A DNA stretch of 8,122 bases from Oleispira sp963933055 (lineage in GTDB: Bacteria; Pseudomonadota; Gammaproteobacteria; Pseudomonadales; Oceanobacteraceae): contig CAWVSY010000087.1 of assembly GCA_963933055.1 (NCBI GenBank), positions 1 to 8,122 on the forward strand, written 5' to 3'. The position numbers and the translations under genes were made by a program. Positions 1-6,056 of the stretch are shown here, one piece after another (the first letter of the stretch is position 1; every line of letters begins with the position of its first letter). Under the pieces are notes generated by a model. The model saw only the letters and a program-made list of their open reading frames with translations. It did not search any database and was not told where the DNA came from.

Positions 1-41
1 CCTTGCTTCGCACTAAATGCCAATAACTCAGTAATATCCAT
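1..41 (-). CDS. pilT: Type IV pilus twitching-motility ATPase PilT, N-terminal fragment
   Basis: Only the first 13 complete codons lie in the window; the gene runs off the left edge. Read on the minus strand they give MDITELLAFSAKQ, which matches the highly conserved beginning of PilT, the hexameric cytoplasmic ATPase that powers pilus retraction. A good ribosome binding site (GAGGA) lies about 5 bases before the ATG on the minus strand, supporting the start. The divergent placement next to yggS is the same as in Pseudomonas, which supports the call. Nothing can be said about the Walker motifs or the rest of the protein because they lie outside the window. Confidence 0.88.
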   Translation of the reverse strand, partial: MDITELLAFSAKQ

Positions 42-71
42 ACTTGTTCCTCAACCTAACCGGGGATTTCG

Positions 72-100
72 CTTATACTATTTTGTATCGTTTATGTGGA
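72..100 (-). promoter_or_regulatory. Possible sigma-70 promoter of pilT
   Basis: On the minus strand TCCACA (95-100) and TATAAG (72-77) are separated by 17 bases and lie about 30-60 bases before the pilT ATG. The match to TTGACA/TATAAT is moderate. This is a guess from spacing and base matches; an equally AT-rich alternative (TATACT, minus strand, near 115-120) exists in the same gap. Confidence 0.3.
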
Positions 101-177
101 CGCTCAGAGTTCAGTATAGAGAATGATCCACAACTGTATCTAATACCAATTAACTAATCCTAAAGCAGTTATTAAGA

Positions 178-864
178 ATGTCTACACTAGAGCAGAGATA
201 TCAAGACGTTAAAGCCCATATTTCCTCGGCTTGTGACCAAGTTCAGCGCTCAAAAGATGAAATCAAGTTATTGGCGGTCAGCAAAACAAAACCTGCGCAC
301 ATGGTTGAAACCCTCTATCAGCTTGGCCAATACTCTTTTGGCGAAAATTATTTGCAAGATGCTGTCGAAAAAATAACCACATTACAGCACTTAGATGACA
401 TTGAATGGCACTTTATCGGTCCAATACAATCCAATAAAACGCGAATTATTGCCGAGCACTTTCAATGGGTAGAAACCCTTGATCGAGAAAAAATTGCGCA
501 GCGTCTAAACGACCAGCGCCCAAGTGAATTACCACCTTTGAAGGTATTAATTCAAGTCAATATCAGCCGCGAAGAACAAAAAAGCGGCATTGCGCCAGAA
601 CATGTTTCAGTATTTGCTAAGGTGATTGCACAAATGCCTAATTTATCTCTGCAAGGATTAATGTGCATTCCTGAAGCCACCAAGGATGAAATTGCGCTCG
701 CCGCTCAATTTGATGAAATGCGAGAATTATTAACCGATCTTACTAACAATTACCCGCACTGCACCGTACTATCTATGGGCATGTCCAATGACTTACCATT
801 AGCGATCAAGCACGGTAGCAGCGAAGTTAGAGTTGGTACCGATATTTTTGGCGCCCGTGATTAA
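178..864 (+). CDS. yggS: YggS/PROSC family pyridoxal-phosphate homeostasis protein
   Basis: Cytoplasmic PLP-binding protein of the YggS/PLPHP family. It has the fold of the N-terminal domain of alanine racemase but no known enzyme activity; in E. coli it buffers PLP and its loss disturbs vitamin B6, valine/isoleucine and amino-acid pools. The PLP lysine is Lys36 in KLLAVSKTKP (30-39), the same position as in E. coli. The phosphate-binding C-terminal region SMGMSND (199-205), then SSEVRVGTDIFGARD at the end, is intact. The 228-residue length is normal. No clear Shine-Dalgarno precedes ATG 178, but the protein begins exactly where family members do. The gene is first in a plus-strand series with proC 49 bases downstream, a pairing conserved across many bacteria, and it is divergent from pilT. 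Identification is firm; the molecular role is known only in outline. Confidence 0.95.
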   Translation: MSTLEQRYQDVKAHISSACDQVQRSKDEIKLLAVSKTKPAHMVETLYQLGQYSFGENYLQDAVEKITTLQHLDDIEWHFIGPIQSNKTRIIAEHFQWVETLDREKIAQRLNDQRPSELPPLKVLIQVNISREEQKSGIAPEHVSVFAKVIAQMPNLSLQGLMCIPEATKDEIALAAQFDEMRELLTDLTNNYPHCTVLSMGMSNDLPLAIKHGSSEVRVGTDIFGARD

Positions 865-902
865 AAAACATAGATAATAATTGATAAAAACAGTCGAATA
901 CG

Positions 903-907
903 AAGGA
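903..907 (+). promoter_or_regulatory. Ribosome binding site that sets the proC start
   Basis: AAGGA lies 6 bases before ATG 914. It selects this ATG over an in-frame TTG at 881, which would add 11 residues (IKTVEYEGIY and the initiator) that the ProC family lacks. Confidence 0.75.
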
Positions 908-913
908 ATTTAC

Positions 914-1750
914 ATGAGTAACATTTGTTTTATTGGTGGCGGTAATATGGCCACTAGCTTGATTGGTGGATTAATTGCCCAAGGGCACACGGCCAACTCA
1001 ATTAGCGTTAGTGACCCTAATGAATCACAACGCGATCAGCTAACGCAGCAATACGGCATTAATACATTCGCAGAGTGCGGGCCAGCCGTACAGAATGCTG
1101 ACATTGTTGTACTTGCGGTGAAACCCCAAGTAATGAAAGAAGTCGCACAGATTGTTGCAGAAGCCGCGAGTCAGTCATCCAAGCAACCTCTTTTTGTTTC
1201 TATCGCAGCCGGTATTAATTTGTTTTCTCTGCAATCTTGGTTAGGGCAAGAGCAAGCGATTGTTCGCTGCATGCCTAATACGCCATCACTAATTCAACTA
1301 GGTGCAAGCGGCTTATTTGCCAACGAACATACTTCTATTGTGCAAAAGAACCTTGCTGAAACCGTGCTTAAAGCGGCGGGCATCGTGCAATGGGTGCAAA
1401 GTGAAGCAGAGATAGACGCAGTAACAGCAGTTTCTGGCAGCGGCCCTGCTTATTATTTCTTATTAATGGAAGCCATGATTGATGCCGGGGTTGAGCTAGG
1501 GTTGAGCCGTGAAACTGCCAGCGAACTCACCATTCAAACAGCGCTAGGCGCTGCTCATATGGCGAAAGAAAGTGATGTCGATGTGGGCGAATTACGCCGT
1601 CGCGTTACCTCTCCTGGTGGCACAACAGAGCAAGCGATTAATACCTTTGAAAGCGCTCATTTACGCGACATCGTAAAAGCGGCACTGAATTCAGCCAACC
1701 GTCGTTCAGGTGAACTTGCTGAGCTACTAGGCGAGAAAAATCCCGACTAG
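914..1750 (+). CDS. proC: Pyrroline-5-carboxylate reductase
   Basis: Catalyses the last step of proline synthesis, NAD(P)H-dependent reduction of 1-pyrroline-5-carboxylate to L-proline, in the cytoplasm. The N-terminal Rossmann motif is FIGGGNMA (6-13). The C-terminal dimer domain holds the substrate-site sequence VSGSGPAYYF and the P5CR signature around LRRRVTSPGGTTEQAI, both intact. The product is 278 residues, close to the usual 265-280. The start at 914 is chosen because of its AAGGA site and because family members begin one or two residues before the nucleotide-binding strand. It follows yggS by 49 bases with no terminator visible, so the two are probably co-transcribed. A longer gap (159 bases) separates it from yggT. 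Confidence 0.96.
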   Translation: MSNICFIGGGNMATSLIGGLIAQGHTANSISVSDPNESQRDQLTQQYGINTFAECGPAVQNADIVVLAVKPQVMKEVAQIVAEAASQSSKQPLFVSIAAGINLFSLQSWLGQEQAIVRCMPNTPSLIQLGASGLFANEHTSIVQKNLAETVLKAAGIVQWVQSEAEIDAVTAVSGSGPAYYFLLMEAMIDAGVELGLSRETASELTIQTALGAAHMAKESDVDVGELRRRVTSPGGTTEQAINTFESAHLRDIVKAALNSANRRSGELAELLGEKNPD

Positions 1751-1791
1751 AAGAGTAAGAATTTGTATGGATCGATAAATCTAAAGCTGAA

Positions 1792-1811
1792 GGGGGTAGA
1801 AAATTATCCCC
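1792..1811 (+). other. Small stem-loop between proC and yggT
   Basis: GGGGGTA (1792-1798) pairs with TATCCCC (1805-1811) around a 6-base loop, with one G-U pair. No T-run follows, so it is not a standard intrinsic terminator. It could slow transcription or protect an RNA end. The rest of the 159-base gap holds no gene that I can see. Confidence 0.35.
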
Positions 1812-1909
1812 ATCGCCTCTATCTTTATAGCATTATGCAGTCGCTGACCTTATAAGTTTCTTTATCAGCTTGCTTTATAACCCATTTCAATACTGTTTCG
1901 GAGATATCT

Positions 1910-2494
1910 ATGACCCCTCTTACCCAAGTGGGCATGTTAGTAATCAATACGCTGGTCGGCCTCTATTTACTGATCGTAGTCTTGCGTTTTTTGCTACAGC
2001 TAGTGCGCGCCGATTTTTATAATCCTGTATCGCAATTCATCGTGAAAGCCACCAACCCACCTCTAATTCCGTTGCGTAAAGTAATTCCTGGCTGGGGCGG
2101 TATTGATATTGCGTCATTAGTTTTAGCACTGCTGGTACAAGCGGTCGCCATTGTATTAATACTATTACTGAATGGCATTCAGCCTCATTTTCAAGTCGTT
2201 TTATGGGCCGCTATTGGCGTGCTGAGTTTATTACTGAAGATTTACTTCTGGGGTCTATTAATCACTGTGATTGCCTCTTGGGTAGCCCCCAATTCTTATA
2301 ATCCGGTACTCATTTTAATTAATCAGATTCTTGAGCCGGCAATGAAACCCATTCGTAAAATCATGCCAGACATGGGCGGCCTTGATATCTCACCCATCAT
2401 TATGTTTTTAACCATTCAGGTACTAGAAATATTGGTCATTAAAGGAATCGCTCAAGCCAGTGGTATGCCCGCAGGCCTTGTTATGGGCATTTAA
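1910..2494 (+). CDS. yggT: YggT family integral membrane protein
   Basis: Inner-membrane protein of 194 residues built as two tandem YGGT domains, the usual size for the gammaproteobacterial form. Each repeat has a membrane helix, then a conserved loop with an N-P pair, PxxxPxRKxxP and GGxD, then another helix. The loops are at about 38-66 (NPV, LIPLRKVIPGWGGID) and 131-160 (NPV, MKPIRKIMPDMGGLD). Hydrophobic segments sit near 10-31, 67-88, 97-124 and 160-178. A ribosome site GGAG (1900-1903) lies 6 bases before the ATG. The function is not settled: family members have been linked to osmotic or potassium stress in E. coli, and relatives (YlmG) to cell or chloroplast division. It is placed between proC and metX as in Pseudomonas, and is followed by a strong stem-loop. 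Confidence 0.93.
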   Translation: MTPLTQVGMLVINTLVGLYLLIVVLRFLLQLVRADFYNPVSQFIVKATNPPLIPLRKVIPGWGGIDIASLVLALLVQAVAIVLILLLNGIQPHFQVVLWAAIGVLSLLLKIYFWGLLITVIASWVAPNSYNPVLILINQILEPAMKPIRKIMPDMGGLDISPIIMFLTIQVLEILVIKGIAQASGMPAGLVMGI

Positions 2495-2512
2495 ACGTTA
2501 TTTAAATGACGT
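2495..2512. repeat. Near-perfect 18-bp palindrome after the yggT stop
   Basis: ACGTTATTTAAATGACGT begins right after the yggT stop codon and is a palindrome with one mismatched pair (positions 5/14). It might be a protein site or chance; no function can be assigned from the sequence alone. Confidence 0.4.
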
Positions 2513-2550
2513 CCATGTTGATCAATTTTATTAGCGCATAAATTACCCCT

Positions 2551-2581
2551 GAAGATCAGGAGCAGATTGCTCCTGATCTTC
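2551..2581 (+). terminator. Strong stem-loop, probable terminator or attenuating structure between yggT and metX
   Basis: A perfect 14-bp stem, GAAGATCAGGAGCA (2551-2564) and its complement (2568-2581), closes on a 3-base loop (GAT). The following bases, TATGCATTTATC, are AT-rich but not a clean T-run, so Rho-independent termination may be incomplete. It separates the yggS-proC-yggT group from metX. Its right arm lies where a -35 element for the metX promoter would be. Confidence 0.65.
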
Positions 2582-2601
2582 TATGCATTTATCGCTATAA
2601 T
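2573..2601 (+). promoter_or_regulatory. Candidate promoter of metX
   Basis: A consensus -10 hexamer TATAAT (2596-2601) lies 36 bases before the metX ATG. The 17-base spacing puts the -35 at CTGATC (2573-2578), a poor match that sits in the right arm of the upstream hairpin. I see no riboswitch of known SAM type in the leader, which would be only about 30 bases long. Confidence 0.45.
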
Positions 2602-2637
2602 CTCCCTACTCAAACTGTCTTAAGTGTAAAAGCATCC

Positions 2638-3813
2638 ATGCCAGCACAAATTCCAGCCGATAGCGTCGGTATCATCAGCCCTAAAATTCAACGTTTTGAT
2701 GAACCCCTTACATTACGCAGTGGCCGAATTCTCGAGTCTTACGAATTGATTTACGAGACTTACGGCGAGCTAAACCCTGATGCCAGCAATGCCATTCTGA
2801 TTTGCCACGCGTTAAGTGGTGATCATCATGCGGCGGGCTACCACAGCATGGACGATAAGCGTCCGGGCTGGTGGGATACCAGTATTGGTCCAGGCAAAGC
2901 CATTGATACAAGCAAGTTCTTTGTTGTCTGTTTAAACAATTTAGGCGGCTGTTCCGGTTCTACTGGCCCTACCAGTATCAACCCAGAAACCGGCAAAGCC
3001 TATGGTCCTGACTTTCCCATTGTTGCGGTGCGTGACTGGGTCCGTAGCCAAAAACGTTTAGCCGATTTCCTCGATATTCAACAATGGGCAGCCGTTGTCG
3101 GTGGCTCTTTAGGTGGAATGCAGGTGCTTCGCTGGTCAATTCAATACCCCGAACGCTTACGTCATGCCCTTGTTATTGCCTCTGCGCCTAAATTGTCGGC
3201 GCAAAACATTGCCTTCAACGAAGTAGCACGTCAAGCCATCACCAAAGACCCAGACTTCCATAATGGGCGCTACATGGATCATAGTGTTGTGCCTAAAGCC
3301 GGCTTGTCACAAGCCCGTATGCTTGGGCACTTAACCTATATGTCGGGTGACGCGATGGAGAAGAAATTCGATCGCGACCTAAAAACAGAAGAATTAAGTT
3401 TTAGCTTTGACCCAGAGTTTCAGGTTGAGAGCTACTTGCATTATCAAGGACAGAAATTCAGCACCCAGTTTGATGCCAATACCTACATGCTGATGACCAA
3501 AGCCTTGGATTATTTTGATCCAACCATTGATCATGATGGCGATTTAGTAAAATGTTTAAGCCAAGCCAAGTGCAAGTTCTTTGTAGCTTCGTTTACAACC
3601 GACTGGCGCTTTGCTCCCGATCGTTCAGAAGAAATTGTGAACGCATTAATTCAAGCCGATAAGGATGTGAGCTACGCTTGTATCGAGTCTGAAAATGGTC
3701 ACGATGCGTTTCTATTGCCGATCCCTCGATACCTAGAGGTCTTTAGTGCCTACATGCAAAGAGTAGAAAGCGATATTCCAGCAGTGTCGACTCAACGAGG
3801 AGATAAGTCATGA
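2638..3813 (+). CDS. metX: Homoserine O-acyltransferase MetX, probably the succinyl-CoA type
   Basis: Alpha/beta-hydrolase-fold enzyme that activates homoserine by acylation, the committed step of methionine synthesis. The nucleophile is Ser157 in VVGGSLGGMQ; Asp322 (TTDWRF) and His355 (GHDAF) complete the triad; Arg227 matches the substrate-binding arginine of the Pseudomonas protein. Many MetX proteins use acetyl-CoA, but this one has the TDWRF sequence, with Arg324 two residues after the catalytic Asp, as in the P. aeruginosa enzyme classed as a succinyltransferase. I therefore infer O-succinylhomoserine as product. The protein has 391 residues against about 379 in Pseudomonas; the extra residues are a C-terminal tail that overlaps metW. 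The start at 2638 fits the family N-terminus (PADSVGIISP), though no strong ribosome site is seen. Stop and metW start share ATGA. Confidence 0.94.
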   Translation: MPAQIPADSVGIISPKIQRFDEPLTLRSGRILESYELIYETYGELNPDASNAILICHALSGDHHAAGYHSMDDKRPGWWDTSIGPGKAIDTSKFFVVCLNNLGGCSGSTGPTSINPETGKAYGPDFPIVAVRDWVRSQKRLADFLDIQQWAAVVGGSLGGMQVLRWSIQYPERLRHALVIASAPKLSAQNIAFNEVARQAITKDPDFHNGRYMDHSVVPKAGLSQARMLGHLTYMSGDAMEKKFDRDLKTEELSFSFDPEFQVESYLHYQGQKFSTQFDANTYMLMTKALDYFDPTIDHDGDLVKCLSQAKCKFFVASFTTDWRFAPDRSEEIVNALIQADKDVSYACIESENGHDAFLLPIPRYLEVFSAYMQRVESDIPAVSTQRGDKS

Positions 3814-4421
3814 GCCAAGCACTCACCAATTTGCGTTCCGACCTCTCTATTATTCAACAATGGGTAAAGCCTAATAGCCAAGTATTGGACTTAGGCTGCG
3901 GCCACGGCGAACTGCTCAGCTTTTTGAAAACCGAAAAAAACGTCCGGGGTTACGGGTTAGAGATTAACCCTGAGAAAATCACTCAATGCATTAAAAATGG
4001 CATCAATGTTATCGAACAAAACCTTGATGCTGGGCTTAGTAACTTTAAAGATAACAGCATTGATACCGTCATTATGGCGCAGGCTTTACAGGCCGTGCAG
4101 AGCCCAGATATTCTGGTTGATGAAATGCTGCGCATTGGCAACCAAGCCATTGTTACCTTTCCTAACTTTGGTTACTGGCGCACCCGCTTATATCTGTTAT
4201 TGAAAGGCCGTATGCCGATGTCAGAAGCACTGCCTTACAATTGGTACGATACGCCCAACATTCACTTATGTACCTTTAAAGATTTTGAACAACTCTGCCA
4301 CAATAAAGGCATTAAGATTTTGAACAAGACCGTTGTTGACGACCAGCATAATGAGCATTGGCGAATTGGCATTTGGCCGTCCATGCTGGGTGAAACAGCG
4401 GTTTACCATATCAGTCGATAG
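3810..4421 (+). CDS. metW: MetW, methyltransferase-fold partner of MetX
   Basis: A 203-residue cytoplasmic protein with a class I SAM-dependent methyltransferase fold. Motif I is VLDLGCGHGE (25-34), followed by the acidic ribose-binding Glu51 in GYGLEIN. The MetW hallmark TFPNFGYWRTR and the NWYDTPNIHLCTF stretch are present. The family is required with MetX for methionine synthesis in several proteobacteria, and work in Pseudomonas has indicated that MetW supports MetX activity rather than acting as a methyltransferase. The start overlaps the metX stop by 4 bases and has a strong GAGGAG site (3797-3802), so translation is probably coupled and equimolar production is favoured. Its stop codon TAG overlaps the ribosome site of the next gene. 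Confidence 0.95.
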   Translation: MSQALTNLRSDLSIIQQWVKPNSQVLDLGCGHGELLSFLKTEKNVRGYGLEINPEKITQCIKNGINVIEQNLDAGLSNFKDNSIDTVIMAQALQAVQSPDILVDEMLRIGNQAIVTFPNFGYWRTRLYLLLKGRMPMSEALPYNWYDTPNIHLCTFKDFEQLCHNKGIKILNKTVVDDQHNEHWRIGIWPSMLGETAVYHISR

Positions 4422-4424
4422 GAG
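4420..4424 (+). promoter_or_regulatory. Ribosome binding site that sets the DUF4426 start
   Basis: AGGAG, overlapping the metW stop TAG, lies 7 bases before ATG 4432. It supports this start over an in-frame ATG at 4333 that would lie deep inside metW. Confidence 0.75.
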
Positions 4425-4431
4425 ATTCATC

Positions 4432-4923
4432 ATGACCTTTTTACGCAATACTATAAAATCAAAAAAACCTATAATTACGCGCTTATCTTATATCACCAAC
4501 ATGCTACTTTTGTGTTTAGCCTCGATCAATGCGAGCGCTGAACAGAAAATGGTTTTTGGTGATTATGAAGTGCATTACATCGGCTTAAATAGCAGCATCC
4601 TCACCTCCGACGTTGCCAAGATGTATGACATTCCGCGCTCTGGCTCATTAGGCTTCTTAAACATATCTGTTCTGCAGCACAGCAAAGAGAGCGAAATCCC
4701 GGCGGCACTGGATGCCAAAGTAGTAGGGACTATCCGTAATTTGATTGGCCAAAAACGTGATTTGGAATTCCGTCGGATACGCGAAGGCAAAGCCATTTAT
4801 TACATCAGCACTTTCAGTTTTGACGATGGTGACATGTATAACATTGACTTGGACATCGTACCAAGTAACGCCAAACAGAAAAACTTCGATGTGAAGTTTA
4901 GCCAACGCTTCTACACAGAATAA
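4432..4923 (+). CDS. Exported DUF4426 family protein of unknown function
   Basis: A 163-residue protein with a signal peptide: basic residues to about position 17, a hydrophobic core near 18-31 (ITNMLLLCLAS) and a probable cleavage after Ala36 (NASA/EQ). The mature part carries the family pattern FGDYEVHYIGLNSSIL, MYDIPRSGSLGFLNISVL and a C-terminal beta-rich segment ending KFSQRFYTE, typical of DUF4426. The mature protein should be in the periplasm. Cys28 does not sit in a proper lipobox, so a lipoprotein is unlikely. The biochemical function of this family is not known to me. It lies 10 bases after metW and 21 before rdgB, in the same slot as in Pseudomonas, so it is co-transcribed with them. 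That conserved position does not by itself show a role in methionine synthesis. Confidence 0.88.
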   Translation: MTFLRNTIKSKKPIITRLSYITNMLLLCLASINASAEQKMVFGDYEVHYIGLNSSILTSDVAKMYDIPRSGSLGFLNISVLQHSKESEIPAALDAKVVGTIRNLIGQKRDLEFRRIREGKAIYYISTFSFDDGDMYNIDLDIVPSNAKQKNFDVKFSQRFYTE

Positions 4924-4944
4924 TCGCTTTAAAAAGATACTCTC

Positions 4945-5538
4945 ATGATTGAAAAACTTGTTCTAGCCAGCGGTAACCAAGGTAAGTTGCGAGAGTTCTC
5001 GCAGCTTTTTGCCGATAAAAATATCCAAGTCATTCCGCAAAATGAATTTGATACCATTGAGGCCGAAGAAACGGGCTTAAGTTTTGTTGAAAACGCGATC
5101 TTAAAAGCCCGCAATGCGTGTAAGTTTTCTGGCCTGCCATCACTAGCAGATGATTCCGGCTTAGAAGTTGATGCACTGCAAGGCGCGCCAGGCATTTATA
5201 GTGCGCGTTATGCAGGCATTGATGCCAGTGACAAAGATAACTACCTCAAGTTATTAGAGGCTTTGCAAGATGTACCAGTCGCACAACGCAGCGCCCGCTT
5301 TCAATGTGTATTGGTTTACATGCGTCATGAGAATGACCCAACACCGCAAGTCTTTCACGGTAGCTGGGAAGGGAACATTCTGACAGAACCAAGTGGCGTT
5401 GAAGGTTTTGGTTACGACCCTGTGTTTTTTGTGCCTAGCGAAAACTGCAGTTCTGCTGAACTTAGCAAAGATACAAAAAATGCATTAAGCCATCGCGGCC
5501 AAGCGATTCAAGAACTACTCAGAAACTGGCGTCCTTAA
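4945..5538 (+). CDS. rdgB: dITP/XTP pyrophosphatase (RdgB/HAM1)
   Basis: Hydrolyses non-canonical purine nucleoside triphosphates (dITP, ITP, XTP) to monophosphate and pyrophosphate, keeping deaminated bases out of DNA and RNA. The 197 residues equal the E. coli length. Visible motifs are the triphosphate-binding LASGNQGKLREF (7-18), EETGLSFVENAILKAR (41-56), the catalytic Asp69 in LADDSG, the base-binding FGYDPVFF and the terminal SHRGQA (182-187). Only a weak ribosome site precedes ATG 4945, but the family start fits and the gene is 21 bases after the DUF4426 gene, so coupling is plausible. In Pseudomonas hemW follows; here the next genes are a HxlR regulator and an SDR, and transcription ends at a hairpin at 5551. 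Confidence 0.97.
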   Translation: MIEKLVLASGNQGKLREFSQLFADKNIQVIPQNEFDTIEAEETGLSFVENAILKARNACKFSGLPSLADDSGLEVDALQGAPGIYSARYAGIDASDKDNYLKLLEALQDVPVAQRSARFQCVLVYMRHENDPTPQVFHGSWEGNILTEPSGVEGFGYDPVFFVPSENCSSAELSKDTKNALSHRGQAIQELLRNWRP

Positions 5539-5550
5539 TTAGAATTGACG

Positions 5551-5576
5551 ATGGCGATCTTTTATAGCATCGCCAT
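5551..5576 (+). terminator. Hairpin between convergent rdgB and the HxlR gene
   Basis: ATGGCGAT (5551-5558) pairs perfectly with ATCGCCAT (5569-5576) across a 10-base loop rich in T and A. Only a short T-run (ATTT) follows on the plus strand. It begins 12 bases after the rdgB stop and ends 2 bases before the HxlR stop, so it may serve both convergent transcripts. Confidence 0.55.
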
Positions 5577-5578
5577 AT

Positions 5579-5917
5579 TTAATCTTGCTCAATTTCTTGC
5601 TGCAACGACTCTATTGAATCCAATACTTTAATAAATTTTTGACCAAAGTCCGTCACCTCATATTCAACCCGAGGCGGCAGCTCATTGAATATTTGCTTAT
5701 CTAAAATACCAAAATCAATATTCCGATTTAAGCATTGGTTAAGTACCTTTGTTGTTAAGCCTTCTACCGAACGTACCATCTCTCCTGGGCGATTTATGCC
5801 GTTTGCGAGTAAATGATAAACCGTTAATGACCATTTACATCCAAAAATTGTTTCGACCATACGTGCCGTTTTTTCAGGTGCTGACTTACGTAAAAATATT
5901 TTTTCGTTTGAATTCAT
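5579..5917 (-). CDS. HxlR-family (DUF24) winged-helix transcriptional regulator
   Basis: A 112-residue DNA-binding protein, a normal size for HxlR regulators. The family core is visible: ETIFGCKWSLTVYHLL (22-37) for the usual GGKW helix, GLTTKVLNQCLNRN (53-66) as recognition region in place of ISxKxLxxRLxxL, then NELPPRVEYEVTDFG (78-92), the wing and its typical PPRVEY. The start at 5917 is chosen because the family begins just before this point; an in-frame extension of 26 residues to 5995 has no family match. There is no clear ribosome site. The usual N-terminal redox Cys before Pro is replaced (KSAPEK), while Cys27 and Cys62 are present. By hand count the gene is about 36-37% G+C, lower than its neighbours. 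The divergent SDR gene is its likely target; the inducer is unknown. Confidence 0.88.
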   Translation of the reverse strand: MNSNEKIFLRKSAPEKTARMVETIFGCKWSLTVYHLLANGINRPGEMVRSVEGLTTKVLNQCLNRNIDFGILDKQIFNELPPRVEYEVTDFGQKFIKVLDSIESLQQEIEQD

Positions 5918-5923
5918 AAAGAT

Positions 5924-5937
5924 GTACCAAATAGTAC
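5924..5937. promoter_or_regulatory. Possible operator at the HxlR start: GTAC-N6-GTAC
   Basis: GTACCAAATAGTAC, an inverted repeat with 4-base arms, lies 6 bases before the HxlR ATG. On the minus strand it contains TACTATTTG, which recalls the TACT-type half-sites of some HxlR regulators such as YodB. The match is short and could be chance. Confidence 0.3.
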
Positions 5938-5982
5938 CTAGGTGACCGATTTGTGCTGACTGTTTTGATGCGCGCAAGATGC

Positions 5983-6002
5983 TTAAGATTATCACATCTT
6001 AA
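5983..6002. promoter_or_regulatory. Inverted repeat TTAAGAT-N6-ATCTTAA, likely operator of the HxlR/SDR pair
   Basis: A perfect 7-base inverted repeat with a 6-base spacer sits in the 139-bp gap between the two divergent genes, 54 bases before the SDR ATG. A further AAGAT half-site (5976-5980) stands in direct orientation 9 bases from the left arm. Its size and place fit a dimeric winged-helix repressor, most simply the adjacent HxlR protein; binding is inferred. Confidence 0.55.
5988..5996 (-). promoter_or_regulatory. Extended -10 promoter candidate of the HxlR gene
   Basis: On the minus strand TGTGATAAT has the extended -10 form TG-N-GATAAT, five of six bases matching TATAAT. No good -35 is seen at 17 bases. 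It lies within the inverted repeat at 5983-6002, so a protein on that repeat would block it. The transcript would start near 5981 and have a leader of about 64 bases. Confidence 0.4.
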
Positions 6003-6056
6003 ACAAGCAAGCCCATAACAGACGGCCTGCCACTAACGTATAAAGTGAGACATTAA

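Noticed and set aside
881..913. N-terminal extension of ProC from TTG 881
   Set aside because: No ribosome site before 881; ATG 914 has AAGGA and matches the family start.
2708..2911. Minus-strand open frame within metX
   Set aside because: Shadow of the well-supported metX coding frame; no family resemblance and no ribosome site.
4333..4431. N-terminal extension of the DUF4426 protein inside metW
   Set aside because: It would overlap metW by about 90 bases and destroy the signal peptide; ATG 4432 has a clear AGGAG site.
4575..5195. Several minus-strand open frames opposite the DUF4426 gene and rdgB
   Set aside because: Mutually overlapping shadows of two conserved plus-strand genes.
5918..5995. 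26-residue N-terminal extension of the HxlR protein
   Set aside because: The added residues do not resemble the family and would cover the predicted promoter and operator.
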